From an archaeon RBG_16_50_20 (lineage in GTDB: Archaea > Thermoproteota > Bathyarchaeia > 40CM-2-53-6): a stretch of 5,169 nucleotides of DNA. The stretch is from positions 1-5,169 of the forward strand of contig MEMY01000058.1 of the NCBI GenBank assembly GCA_001768965.1. Reading direction: 5' to 3'. The notes under the pieces are model-generated. The model was not told where the DNA came from, searched no databases, and was given only the letters and a program-made list of their open reading frames with translations. Each line of letters starts with the position of its first letter. Positions within the stretch are counted from its first letter, which is position 1. Position numbers and translations under genes: made by a program. Of the stretch, positions 1 to 4,746 are shown piece by piece.

Positions 1-156
1 GCCTCCACCTTCACCCAGCACGTATCGAACTAGGAAGAGGCGGTGAGGCTCTCCGACTGGCTCTTGGTCAGCGATCAAGATTGGTTCTACACCCTGCTCT
101 TGTTGAAAGAGTAATGTGTGGAATCGATTCGACACTTCGTAAGTCTGAGACCCCAT
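1..156 (-). CDS. Hypothetical protein, N-terminal fragment cut by the left window edge
   Basis: An open frame reads leftwards from an ATG at 156 and leaves the window still open, giving 52 visible residues that begin MGSQTYEVSNRF. The visible part is soluble-looking, with mixed acidic and hydrophobic residues and a hydrophobic stretch ILIADQEPVGEPHRLFLVRY. I do not recognise the family. The frame has no stop on the minus strand and its composition looks protein-like; the overlapping plus-strand frame is arginine- and leucine-rich and looks like a shadow. The ATG is supported by a TATA-like GCTTATCG on the same strand at about 184-191, which would place transcription start near 160 and make the message almost leaderless. 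It is divergent from the small zinc-finger gene at 233. The function is unknown, and it could be part of a much longer protein. Confidence 0.6.
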   Translation of the reverse strand, partial: MGSQTYEVSNRFHTLLFQQEQGVEPILIADQEPVGEPHRLFLVRYVLGEGGG

Positions 157-183
157 CAAAATCCGATCCAGATAGGATTCAAA

Positions 184-204
184 CGATAAGCTATTAGTAT
201 GTAG
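184..204. promoter_or_regulatory. Divergent promoter region between the left-edge gene and the zinc-finger gene
   Basis: Only about 76 bp separate two divergent starts (156 minus, 233 plus). On the minus strand GCTTATCG at 184-191 sits about 30 bases from the ATG at 156, suitable for a near-leaderless archaeal transcript. On the plus strand the AT-rich tattagtatgta at 192-203 is a weaker TATA candidate about 35 bases before the ATG at 233. The two candidate boxes abut, so the two genes may be co-regulated. Both assignments rest on spacing and rough resemblance only. Confidence 0.4.
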
Positions 205-232
205 GTTTCCATGGCGAGCGGTTCGAACGTTG

Positions 233-343
233 ATGTCAAGATTCGAGAAGGAAGGACAACGCCTAGCCTGCGACAAATGTGGCTTTGAAACCAATAGCCA
301 AGAGATCTTCACATTACACAAGAAGAATTGCCCCAGAATCTAG
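233..343 (+). CDS. Mini single C2HC zinc-finger protein (36 aa)
   Basis: This 36-residue gene begins MSRFEKEGQRLACDKCGF and ends NCPRI before a TAG stop. Cys13 and Cys16 form a CxxC knuckle, followed after 12 residues by His29 and after three more by Cys33. The pattern C-x2-C-x12-H-x3-C is the classic spacing of a C2H2-type zinc finger with the last histidine replaced by cysteine. Hydrophobic residues at the expected core positions (Phe18, Phe26, Leu28) fit a beta-beta-alpha finger. Small single-finger proteins of this kind are known in archaea and are usually inferred to bind nucleic acid or protein; that role is inference here. No in-frame ATG lies further upstream; TTG at 230 is the only close alternative start. 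The next gene, 143 bp downstream, is another zinc-binding protein. Confidence 0.72.
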   Translation: MSRFEKEGQRLACDKCGFETNSQEIFTLHKKNCPRI

Positions 344-351
344 TTCTGTGC

Positions 352-380
352 TGGGAAGGTCGAATTTCATTTTCTTCCCA
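352..380 (+). terminator. Possible terminator hairpin and T-rich tract after the zinc-finger gene
   Basis: TGGGAAG at 352-358 and CTTCCCA at 374-380 form a perfect 7-bp stem with a 15-base T-rich loop that starts nine bases after the zinc-finger stop codon. Archaeal terminators are mainly T-rich tracts, and the tract atttcattttctt lies here at about 364-376. The hairpin may be incidental. The rest of 344-486 shows no convincing gene. Confidence 0.3.
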
Positions 381-444
381 ACCGATCTTGTCTCAAGTCT
401 GGAATCCAAGCTTCTATGGTCCGCGATCATACTGTTGTGCATGG

Positions 445-456
445 AGCTTTAATGCA
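445..456 (+). promoter_or_regulatory. TATA-like box of the 88-residue zinc-ribbon gene
   Basis: agctttaatgca centres on about position 450. With the usual archaeal spacing of about 27 bases, transcription would begin near 477, ten bases before the ATG at 487. This supports a separate transcription unit from the upstream mini zinc-finger gene. The match is only moderate. Confidence 0.38.
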
Positions 457-486
457 GCTGTTCCCCAATGTTGTAGGTTGTGAAGA

Positions 487-753
487 ATGGAAAACATGGT
501 TGACGGCTTCGTCTTCAACGATTTCTGCTTACAATGCCAGAAGGTAATGGAACACAAAGTCGCGCTAGAAGGAAACGAGTTCTTTGCGGTATGTAGCAAG
601 TGTGACCAGAAAAGGCACATGATCAACCTCAATCAGGTCTACTATCCAAAGACTGACTTGTGGGTCACTCGATTCAAGGTCGGCAATCTGCCGAGCGTCG
701 TAGCCGGAAAACTTCTCGATGCAGTCAAACATGCGAAAAGAACCATGAAATGA
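487..753 (+). CDS. Small zinc-ribbon protein (88 aa)
   Basis: The protein carries two CxxC knuckles, Cys14/Cys17 in FCLQCQK and Cys36/Cys39 in AVCSKCDQ, separated by 18 residues. That is the layout of a treble-clef or rubredoxin-like zinc ribbon occupying about residues 12-42. The rest has no membrane segment: a Tyr-Tyr-Pro turn, a short strand-like WVTRFKVGNLP region, and a basic C-terminal helix ending KHAKRTMK. Four-cysteine ribbons of this size are common in archaea, often as adaptors or transcription-associated proteins; the partner here is unknown. ATG at 487 is the first start, with Met4 at 496 as an alternative; neither has a strong ribosome binding site. The basic tail could favour contact with nucleic acid (inference). 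Confidence 0.75.
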   Translation: MENMVDGFVFNDFCLQCQKVMEHKVALEGNEFFAVCSKCDQKRHMINLNQVYYPKTDLWVTRFKVGNLPSVVAGKLLDAVKHAKRTMK

Positions 754-825
754 ACGTTTTGCCCATCAGCCCGAAGCGCCTTTCAGATTTTCCGACCGCT
801 CACATCTACATCTGGCTCGGATGAT

Positions 826-1572
826 GTGGAAAATCGTCGACATAAAACTCCGTTGAGTCACTCATCCATCGTTTCCCATCACTCATCGTACGATGATGAT
901 CACGCGAACTTCGCAATTCTTGATCAAAATGTGGTCATGAATCGAGAGGTTTCGCGAAAAATTTTCGCGCGCTTTGAGCGTCCATCGGGATTCGTTGTAA
1001 CATTCTGGCTTTGCGCGGGATTGCTAACCGAAATTCGTGAAGCTGCGGAGAATTTTGGTGAAGAAATTTTTTCAAATGCATTGGGACAAGCCTTATATCT
1101 AAATTATTTAACATTAAGGAAAATTAGGAATTTTCTCGGAGGATCTCGAGTACAAAAATTGTTCGCTAGACCTTACGCTTACCGGCATGTTGTAGCGACG
1201 CTCCATGGATGCCGCTCAGACCTTCTTGACGACAAACTTCTGCTAAACACAACATTAAGATCGATCCGCAACGCAAACATGCAACTCGCGAAGACGAAAA
1301 CAGAGAATCCATTAGTTTACAGAGTTAGCGACGATATTATGGGCGGTGGAGTAAGCGTCAACGCGCTCATAACCACAAGCCATCTCACCATCCACACATC
1401 CAGGTTGCACCAGACTGTGGAGTTTGACTGCGCGACGTGCGGTTGCGATAGCAATCCTTGGGCCGCCCTAGAGACCTTCAAACGTGCGCTGAAGCCAACC
1501 CACGTTACAATGCAATACGAACATGACGAGCTCCAGCAACGGATGCTTACCGTTCCTCCCATCAAGACCTAA
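826..1572 (+). CDS. Divergent S-adenosylmethionine decarboxylase-like (SpeD family) pyruvoyl protein; true start uncertain
   Basis: The last 135 or so residues match the SpeD family from end to end. Residues 120-136 (RHVVATLHGC...DLLDD) correspond to the family N-terminus, residues 185-191 are SHLTIHT, and 204-206 TCG is followed by NPWAALETFKRALKP. The family makes itself active by serinolysis that creates a pyruvoyl group, then decarboxylates S-adenosylmethionine for spermidine synthesis, or arginine in the crenarchaeal branch. By comparison with the Thermotoga maritima enzyme, Ser177, Ser185 (pyruvoyl precursor), His190 and Cys205 are kept. The glutamate before the cleavage site is Thr184, and the Trp-Pro-Glu after the HT is Ser-Arg-Leu, so the substrate may differ or activity may be lost. 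The open frame starts at GTG 826, but family proteins are only about 120-135 residues. ATG 937 and TTG 1159 are alternative starts; TTG 1159 gives 138 residues and fits the family length best. The first 111 residues resemble nothing I know. Confidence 0.72.
   Translation: MENRRHKTPLSHSSIVSHHSSYDDDHANFAILDQNVVMNREVSRKIFARFERPSGFVVTFWLCAGLLTEIREAAENFGEEIFSNALGQALYLNYLTLRKIRNFLGGSRVQKLFARPYAYRHVVATLHGCRSDLLDDKLLLNTTLRSIRNANMQLAKTKTENPLVYRVSDDIMGGGVSVNALITTSHLTIHTSRLHQTVEFDCATCGCDSNPWAALETFKRALKPTHVTMQYEHDELQQRMLTVPPIKT
883..896. repeat. Perfect 14-bp palindrome
   Basis: TCATCGTACGATGA is its own reverse complement. It lies in the doubtful 5' part of the SpeD-like open frame, followed by more gat repeats. 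It could be a dimeric regulator site if this stretch is really untranslated leader; otherwise it is chance coding sequence. Confidence 0.45.
953..969. repeat. Perfect inverted repeat, 8-bp arms with 1-base spacer
   Basis: CGCGAAAA at 953-960, a single A, then TTTTCGCG at 962-969 make a 17-bp operator-like palindrome. It lies about 190 bases before the most family-consistent SpeD start (1159) and about 130 before the AT-rich promoter-like tract. No second copy was seen elsewhere in the window. Confidence 0.5.
1090..1143 (+). promoter_or_regulatory. AT-rich promoter-like tract and GGAGGA ahead of the SpeD domain
   Basis: The stretch from about 1070 to 1135 is roughly one quarter G+C, much lower than its surroundings. 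It holds two TATA-like elements: CTTATATC at 1092-1099 and attattta at 1103-1110. The second would place transcription start near 1134, just before GGAGGA at 1138-1143. The nearest in-frame start codon is TTG at 1159, which matches the usual SpeD length, although the 15-base gap from the ribosome site is long. This favours a short SpeD gene over the long open frame, but does not prove it. Confidence 0.4.
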
Positions 1573-1678
1573 GAATTTTCCTCCATTAACCTTACCCAAA
1601 CTAACCAACCCACGCTGGCTCTCTATCACGGATCTCAAAATCAGCATGTCACATTCTCCGCGTCGCAACTAGTTATGA

Positions 1679-1717
1679 AAGCTTAATTCAGACCTAGTCT
1701 ACCAACGCGTCAGGGGT
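1679..1717 (+). promoter_or_regulatory. TATA-like box and GGGG ribosome site of the 172-residue gene
   Basis: In the 152-bp gap after the SpeD-like gene, gcttaattc at 1681-1689 predicts transcription start near 1712. CAGGGGT at 1711-1717 is then placed eight bases before the TTG at 1725. An in-frame TAG at 1695 excludes any longer reading. No gene is seen in the rest of 1573-1724. Confidence 0.4.
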
Positions 1718-1724
1718 TAGCGCT

Positions 1725-2243
1725 TTGCTCGACTCGACCAAGATTCGTCGTGAGATTGCTAGGCTGTACGATAAAGACCCCCAAGATTGGAATGTCTTGG
1801 TCGGAAAAGATAGAGCAGGATTCTATGACGTTCTGATCTCACATGGGCCAGATGCTTGGCAGGTGAAGGAGTATCAGGTGAACCCGTACAAGTTTGTTGG
1901 CTTAGGATCTAGGCTTCCTAACGCTCCTCCACATACATTGACTAGGAGTGAATCTCCTTTTGGACTCAGACCCATTGGGCTTGACAGTATGAAGGAGATT
2001 GCGACTCTCATAGACGATCCTCGAGCTATGAGTGAACTCGCATCGAAACTACTTAGTGAGAAGCCTGTTAGCTCACGCGAGGCCGTAGAGAGCCCAGCCA
2101 TTCTACAGGGCCCGATACTTCATTCCAACAATCCCTTGGGGTCTCTCTCAGCGTCACACACGAAGTTGGACTTGAAGATGAGGAAGGAACTCCAGCGGCT
2201 CGTCAACAGAGAATTTCGACATACAATGACACCATACATCTGA
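1725..2243 (+). CDS. Hypothetical protein, 172 aa, unknown family
   Basis: I do not recognise this protein. It starts at TTG, the only usable start after an in-frame TAG at 1695, with GGGG eight bases upstream. Residues 1-60 look like a compact alpha/beta domain: a basic helix (TKIRREIARLYDKD) followed by strand-like WNVLVGKDRAGFYDVLISHG and a KEYQVNPYKFVGLG segment. Residues 61-85 are proline-rich and probably a linker. Residues 86-112 are helical, with acidic and leucine positions, and the C-terminus (148-165) is a basic helix. There is no signal peptide, membrane span or cysteine cluster. Its codon use resembles the neighbouring confirmed genes, so it is very probably expressed. It converges on the DUF2182 gene, with a 49-bp gap. 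Confidence 0.65.
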   Translation: MLDSTKIRREIARLYDKDPQDWNVLVGKDRAGFYDVLISHGPDAWQVKEYQVNPYKFVGLGSRLPNAPPHTLTRSESPFGLRPIGLDSMKEIATLIDDPRAMSELASKLLSEKPVSSREAVESPAILQGPILHSNNPLGSLSASHTKLDLKMRKELQRLVNREFRHTMTPYI

Positions 2244-2292
2244 GAGCTACACTAGCACGCTCCCGTTGAGATTACCCCGTTGCTTTCTTTGT
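2244..2292 (+). terminator. Possible terminator between convergent genes
   Basis: The 49 bases between the convergent stop codons contain the pyrimidine-rich tract gctttctttgttc at about 2282-2294. On the plus strand this is the type of T-rich signal that can end archaeal transcripts. A direct repeat CCCGTTG occurs twice (2262-2268 and 2276-2282). No comparable T-run is seen on the minus strand. Confidence 0.25.
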
Positions 2293-3075
2293 TCAGGGGA
2301 TTATCAGACGAATTCCACCTGCGGACAGGAATGCGATCCCTATCAGCCTTGAGGGCCATTTTCCATGCACGATTGCACGCTCGATGAAGATCAAGCCGGC
2401 GAAGACCGACATCCAAAGCACACCCATCGTTGCAACTAGGAGCAGGAATACCATCATTACCCAGCAGCAACCTACACAGTATTTCGCATAGAGTATTCCC
2501 ATTTTCACTGCGCCAACTCGACCTCCTCGGTAGTATTTGAACAGGAAATTTGTTGGATGACACTTGTCCAGACATTCGCCCTTGATGGGTGAGAGTTGAT
2601 AGAAACCGACAATGAGTGATGCCATCCCAATACCCAGGGGAGAACTCACCAATTCGGACAGGGCGCTGGCTGGAAAGATGGCATTTGCAGCTCCGATTGC
2701 AAGATAGATCAGAACACCTACAGCCGCCCAGACTGCAATGTATGATGCAATGAAAAGCGCCGCTTTGGTTACTGTCGGTCCACCACCTGCGCGAATCTCA
2801 GGCGTTGCAGCTCTGCCCACATGGAAGAACATAAGCATCATCGGAACGGTCGTGGGGAACATCATTGCGACCATTCCAATCGTCCAAGAGGATGCAAACA
2901 AAATTAGCGCAATCGGTTCCAACGAGAACATCCCGCTGTCCATCATGGTGCTTTGTTGGACGACCGTTATCCACCAGGAAACCAAAGCGACAACCAAGAG
3001 ACCCCCAGCTACGAATAGCTGTTCAGGAGTCAAGCGGGGAATGGGGCCTGATGTAGATACCATGTTAGATTGCAT
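2293..3075 (-). CDS. DUF2182 family polytopic membrane protein, predicted metal-binding
   Basis: The 260-residue protein has hydrophobic segments at about 20-38, 55-84, 106-131, 147-161, 195-230 and 243-258, so it is an integral membrane protein with five to seven spans. It carries the DUF2182 (COG5486) hallmarks in order: W64 and MMFP 71-74 in the second segment, a Tyr/Trp-containing third segment, FYQLSPIKGECLDKC at 158-172, and YCVGCCW at 199-205 followed by Met-rich helix and Glu232. The cysteines (168, 172, 200, 203, 204), His173 and many methionines are candidate metal ligands facing the membrane. The biochemical function of the family is unknown; its frequent partner is DUF1326, also present here at 4139-4738. 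ATG 3075 is the longest start, but Met5 at 3063 lies exactly 27 bases from a TATA box centre and is the better leaderless start. Confidence 0.9.
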   Translation of the reverse strand: MQSNMVSTSGPIPRLTPEQLFVAGGLLVVALVSWWITVVQQSTMMDSGMFSLEPIALILFASSWTIGMVAMMFPTTVPMMLMFFHVGRAATPEIRAGGGPTVTKAALFIASYIAVWAAVGVLIYLAIGAANAIFPASALSELVSSPLGIGMASLIVGFYQLSPIKGECLDKCHPTNFLFKYYRGGRVGAVKMGILYAKYCVGCCWVMMVFLLLVATMGVLWMSVFAGLIFIERAIVHGKWPSRLIGIAFLSAGGIRLIIP

Positions 3076-3085
3076 GGAGCCGACG

Positions 3086-3095
3086 AAATTATTAA
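3086..3095 (-). promoter_or_regulatory. TATA box of the DUF2182 gene
   Basis: On the minus strand the sequence reads TTAATAATTT, centred near 3090. The ATG at 3075 is too close (about 15 bases) to be transcribed from it, whereas the second ATG at 3063 is 27 bases away. This is the usual distance to the transcription start, implying a leaderless message beginning at Met5. Confidence 0.5.
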
Positions 3096-3152
3096 TGCTT
3101 GGATGAGCAGAACGGATGAGATTAGGTTACAGTTTAGGGAATACTGAATACC

Positions 3153-3983
3153 TTGCAAGCTCCTGCACCTCAAGCACGGCTATGTCCGCTCTGCGGTCAG
3201 CCATCATCATACGATGAATTCACTGATTTCTACTACTGCAACCATTGCGACCAATTCGTACAGTGGATGCCGGACAGTTACGCAGGGATAGTGAGTGGCC
3301 CTCCTGGTGCCGGAAAAACTCCCTCACTCCATGCTTGGGCGGACTTTTACCTCAGAAACAGCCGCCCAGTAGTGTTGTTCGCCTTCGATGATTTACCTTC
3401 AAACCTACGTGGACCGCTAGGCACATACTGCCACGACAGGTTGGAGGAATACGAAAAGAGTGGCCTGGCCACACTTGTCGATTGCTATTCGTCAATGGCT
3501 GGAGTACCGAGCCAAGAGAAGTACGCGCTCAAGAACCGCGCGGACCTTAACGAACTCAGTCTGCTGATAACGGATCTTCTGAGCGAGAAGGTCAAGCTTG
3601 GGAGCCCCAAGGTCATAATCGACTCAGCAACCCCTCTATTCACTTACAAGGACCCGTCGTTGGTTGTGCAGTTCTTGGCTACCGTTGCGGCGAAGGTAAA
3701 GGCAAAAGGTGGAGCGTTCGTGGTCTCATTAACATCGGGAACCGTCAGCGATGAAGTGTTCAAACGCATGGAAACGCTGACCGACATGGCCGTCGAGATG
3801 CGCATTTTCGAGGCTGAAGGACGTAAGAAACGTGAAATTCGAATTGCGAAGGCCCGGGGTCAGCGAGTCTATGAAGATTGGATCCCGTTCTACATTGGAA
3901 CGAAAACAGTTTCAATAAATGTTGGAGAAGATCCTGTGAGATACGAGAGGCTAAAGAAGGCTCTCTACCCCAAGCCCTCTTAA
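3153..3983 (+). CDS. Zinc ribbon-RecA/KaiC-like ATPase fusion (276 aa)
   Basis: An N-terminal zinc ribbon (Cys11, Cys14, Cys29, Cys32: CPLCG and YYCNHC) leads directly into a single RecA/KaiC/RadA-type ATPase domain. The Walker A motif is GPPGAGKT at 49-56. FAFDDLP at 76-82 takes the place of the KaiC glutamate pair, so Asp79/Asp80 would be the catalytic acids. VIIDS at 154-158 is Walker B, and KARGQRV near 233-239 resembles the C-terminal basic finger region of KaiC-like proteins. Such single-domain archaeal ATPases are thought to act in signalling or regulation rather than recombination, usually as oligomers; the partner here is unknown. The start is TTG at 3153, because an in-frame TAG lies at 3135 and the next in-frame ATG (3267) would remove the ribbon. 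No ribosome binding site is visible, so the message is probably leaderless. Confidence 0.85.
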   Translation: MQAPAPQARLCPLCGQPSSYDEFTDFYYCNHCDQFVQWMPDSYAGIVSGPPGAGKTPSLHAWADFYLRNSRPVVLFAFDDLPSNLRGPLGTYCHDRLEEYEKSGLATLVDCYSSMAGVPSQEKYALKNRADLNELSLLITDLLSEKVKLGSPKVIIDSATPLFTYKDPSLVVQFLATVAAKVKAKGGAFVVSLTSGTVSDEVFKRMETLTDMAVEMRIFEAEGRKKREIRIAKARGQRVYEDWIPFYIGTKTVSINVGEDPVRYERLKKALYPKPS

Positions 3984-4075
3984 TCGGAAATCTTCTTCAT
4001 CTGTGCGTCGCAGCACATACCAGGCGTGCTGGATTCTTTGCCGCAGGATTCGCACTTGTACAAAGCCACTACCAA
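3980..4075 (-). CDS. Cys-rich mini-protein with CxxC and CC motifs (31 aa)
   Basis: This short frame is convergent with the ATPase gene and its TAA overlaps the ATPase TAA at 3980-3983. It reads MVVALYKCESCGKESS then TPGMCCDAQMKKISD. Cys8 and Cys11 form a rubredoxin-like knuckle; Cys21 and Cys22 in GMCC, followed by DAQM, give the second half. The pattern YKCxxCGxxS...PGxCCxxxM matches tiny archaeal metal-binding proteins I have seen described only as hypothetical. A perfect GGAGG (4085-4081 on the minus strand) lies five bases before TTG 4075, with GTG 4069 as an alternative start. A TATA-like CTTTATCT at 4116-4123 predicts transcription start near 4093. The promoter, ribosome site and cysteine pattern together make this a real gene. 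Its place next to DUF1326 suggests metal handling (inference). Confidence 0.72.
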   Translation of the reverse strand: MVVALYKCESCGKESSTPGMCCDAQMKKISD

Positions 4076-4080
4076 ATTCA

Positions 4081-4123
4081 CCTCCGTGAACAATAGATTA
4101 CAGTTTGGTTGGCTCAGATAAAG
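4081..4123 (-). promoter_or_regulatory. TATA box and ribosome binding site of the Cys-rich mini-protein gene
   Basis: Minus-strand CTTTATCT (4116-4123) is a good archaeal TATA box. Twenty-seven bases downstream is about 4093, and GGAGGTG follows at 4079-4085, five bases (from the GGAGG core) before the TTG start. This gives the mini-protein its own transcript, separate from DUF1326, whose stop codon lies just 16 bases upstream of the TATA box. Confidence 0.55.
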
Positions 4124-4138
4124 CGGTTAAGGTGGCAG

Positions 4139-4738
4139 TTATGGTCCTGCCATGGTTACTGGAGCCCAGTTGCAGTCCTTGCCCGTGTTGTCGAACTCGA
4201 ACTCGTAGTCCTTGAAGTGGCTCGTTACGGCCTTGCCCATGCTGGCTTCAGCGAAGACTGGTGAAAGCGGATGGTTGGTAACTCGGATCGGTTTCTTCTT
4301 GTCGCCGCCGATGATCGGTTCCCACTTGAAGTCGTAGATGCCTGGAATACTGATTGACATCCCCTTGAAGTCAGCCTTGATCGGCACAAATTTGGTTCCC
4401 TTCATCGTCCCAATCAATGAGGCCAATAGAGCCATGGGTCCACCTGCCTTTCCAGATGCGATGGTTTGAAGCGCCTCACGCTGAGCTGGATTCGCCTTAT
4501 CGTCGATGTAGAGCGCTGCGGTCCAATTTCCCTTCCAGAAGTTGCCCGGCGCCTTAGCCATGATAACAATGCTCGTCCCAGCGAGCTTGACTTTGCCGTA
4601 GTTTCCCTCTGTGAAACGGAGAGTGTCGACGCCGTCACAGTATCCCTTTGTCGGGTCTGAGTAGAATAGGCATGGGCAACCTGGGTCGCAACTGCAGGAG
4701 TTTGCCCAGTATCCTTTCAATTTCCATTTTTCAGGCAT
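4139..4738 (-). CDS. DUF1326 family cysteine-rich protein
   Basis: The 199 residues match the DUF1326 family (COG5588). The N-terminus has W5, GYW at 9-11 and SCSCDPGCPCLF at 14-25 with Cys15, 17, 21 and 23, then Cys34 in KGYCDG. It continues with the glycine/leucine strand VKLAGTSIVIM (50-60), YIDDKANPAQREALQTI at 77-93, and the SGKAGGP turn at 95-101. Cys189 is the last cysteine. No signal peptide or membrane span is present, so it should be cytosolic. The cysteine cluster suggests metal or redox binding, but no biochemical function is known to me. DUF1326 is repeatedly found beside DUF2182; here the DUF2182 gene is on the same strand about 1.1 kb away, separated by the mini-protein and an opposing ATPase. 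The ATG at 4738 is supported by a strong TATA box about 38 bases upstream. Confidence 0.9.
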   Translation of the reverse strand: MPEKWKLKGYWANSCSCDPGCPCLFYSDPTKGYCDGVDTLRFTEGNYGKVKLAGTSIVIMAKAPGNFWKGNWTAALYIDDKANPAQREALQTIASGKAGGPMALLASLIGTMKGTKFVPIKADFKGMSISIPGIYDFKWEPIIGGDKKKPIRVTNHPLSPVFAEASMGKAVTSHFKDYEFEFDNTGKDCNWAPVTMAGP

Positions 4739-4746
4739 GAAAAATC

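Noticed and set aside
3..188. Open plus-strand frame at the left edge.
   Set aside because: It is the shadow of the minus-strand frame; rich in Arg and Leu, lacks a start in the window and has no promoter support.
215..231. gagcggttcgaacgttg looks like a tRNA T-arm (GGTTCGAAC).
   Set aside because: Only four of five stem pairs form, and no acceptor, D or anticodon arm can be built from the bases on either side; it overlaps the start of the zinc-finger gene.
344..544. The zinc-finger reading frame stays open after its TAG stop for about 67 codons, suggesting stop readthrough.
   Set aside because: The continuation has no cysteine pattern or domain and runs into the 88-residue gene in another frame; nothing else in the window hints at pyrrolysine or suppression.
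1317..1668. Two minus-strand open frames overlapping the end of the SpeD-like gene.
   Set aside because: They are antisense to recognised SpeD motifs, and their translations look like random sequence.
2738..3106. Plus-strand open frames inside the DUF2182 gene.
   Set aside because: Antisense shadows of a clearly recognised membrane protein.
3131..4107. Short repeated string ttacagttt near 3128 and 4098, possibly a shared regulatory site.
   Set aside because: Nine bases shared between two AT-rich gaps, with different surroundings and orientation relative to genes; likely chance.
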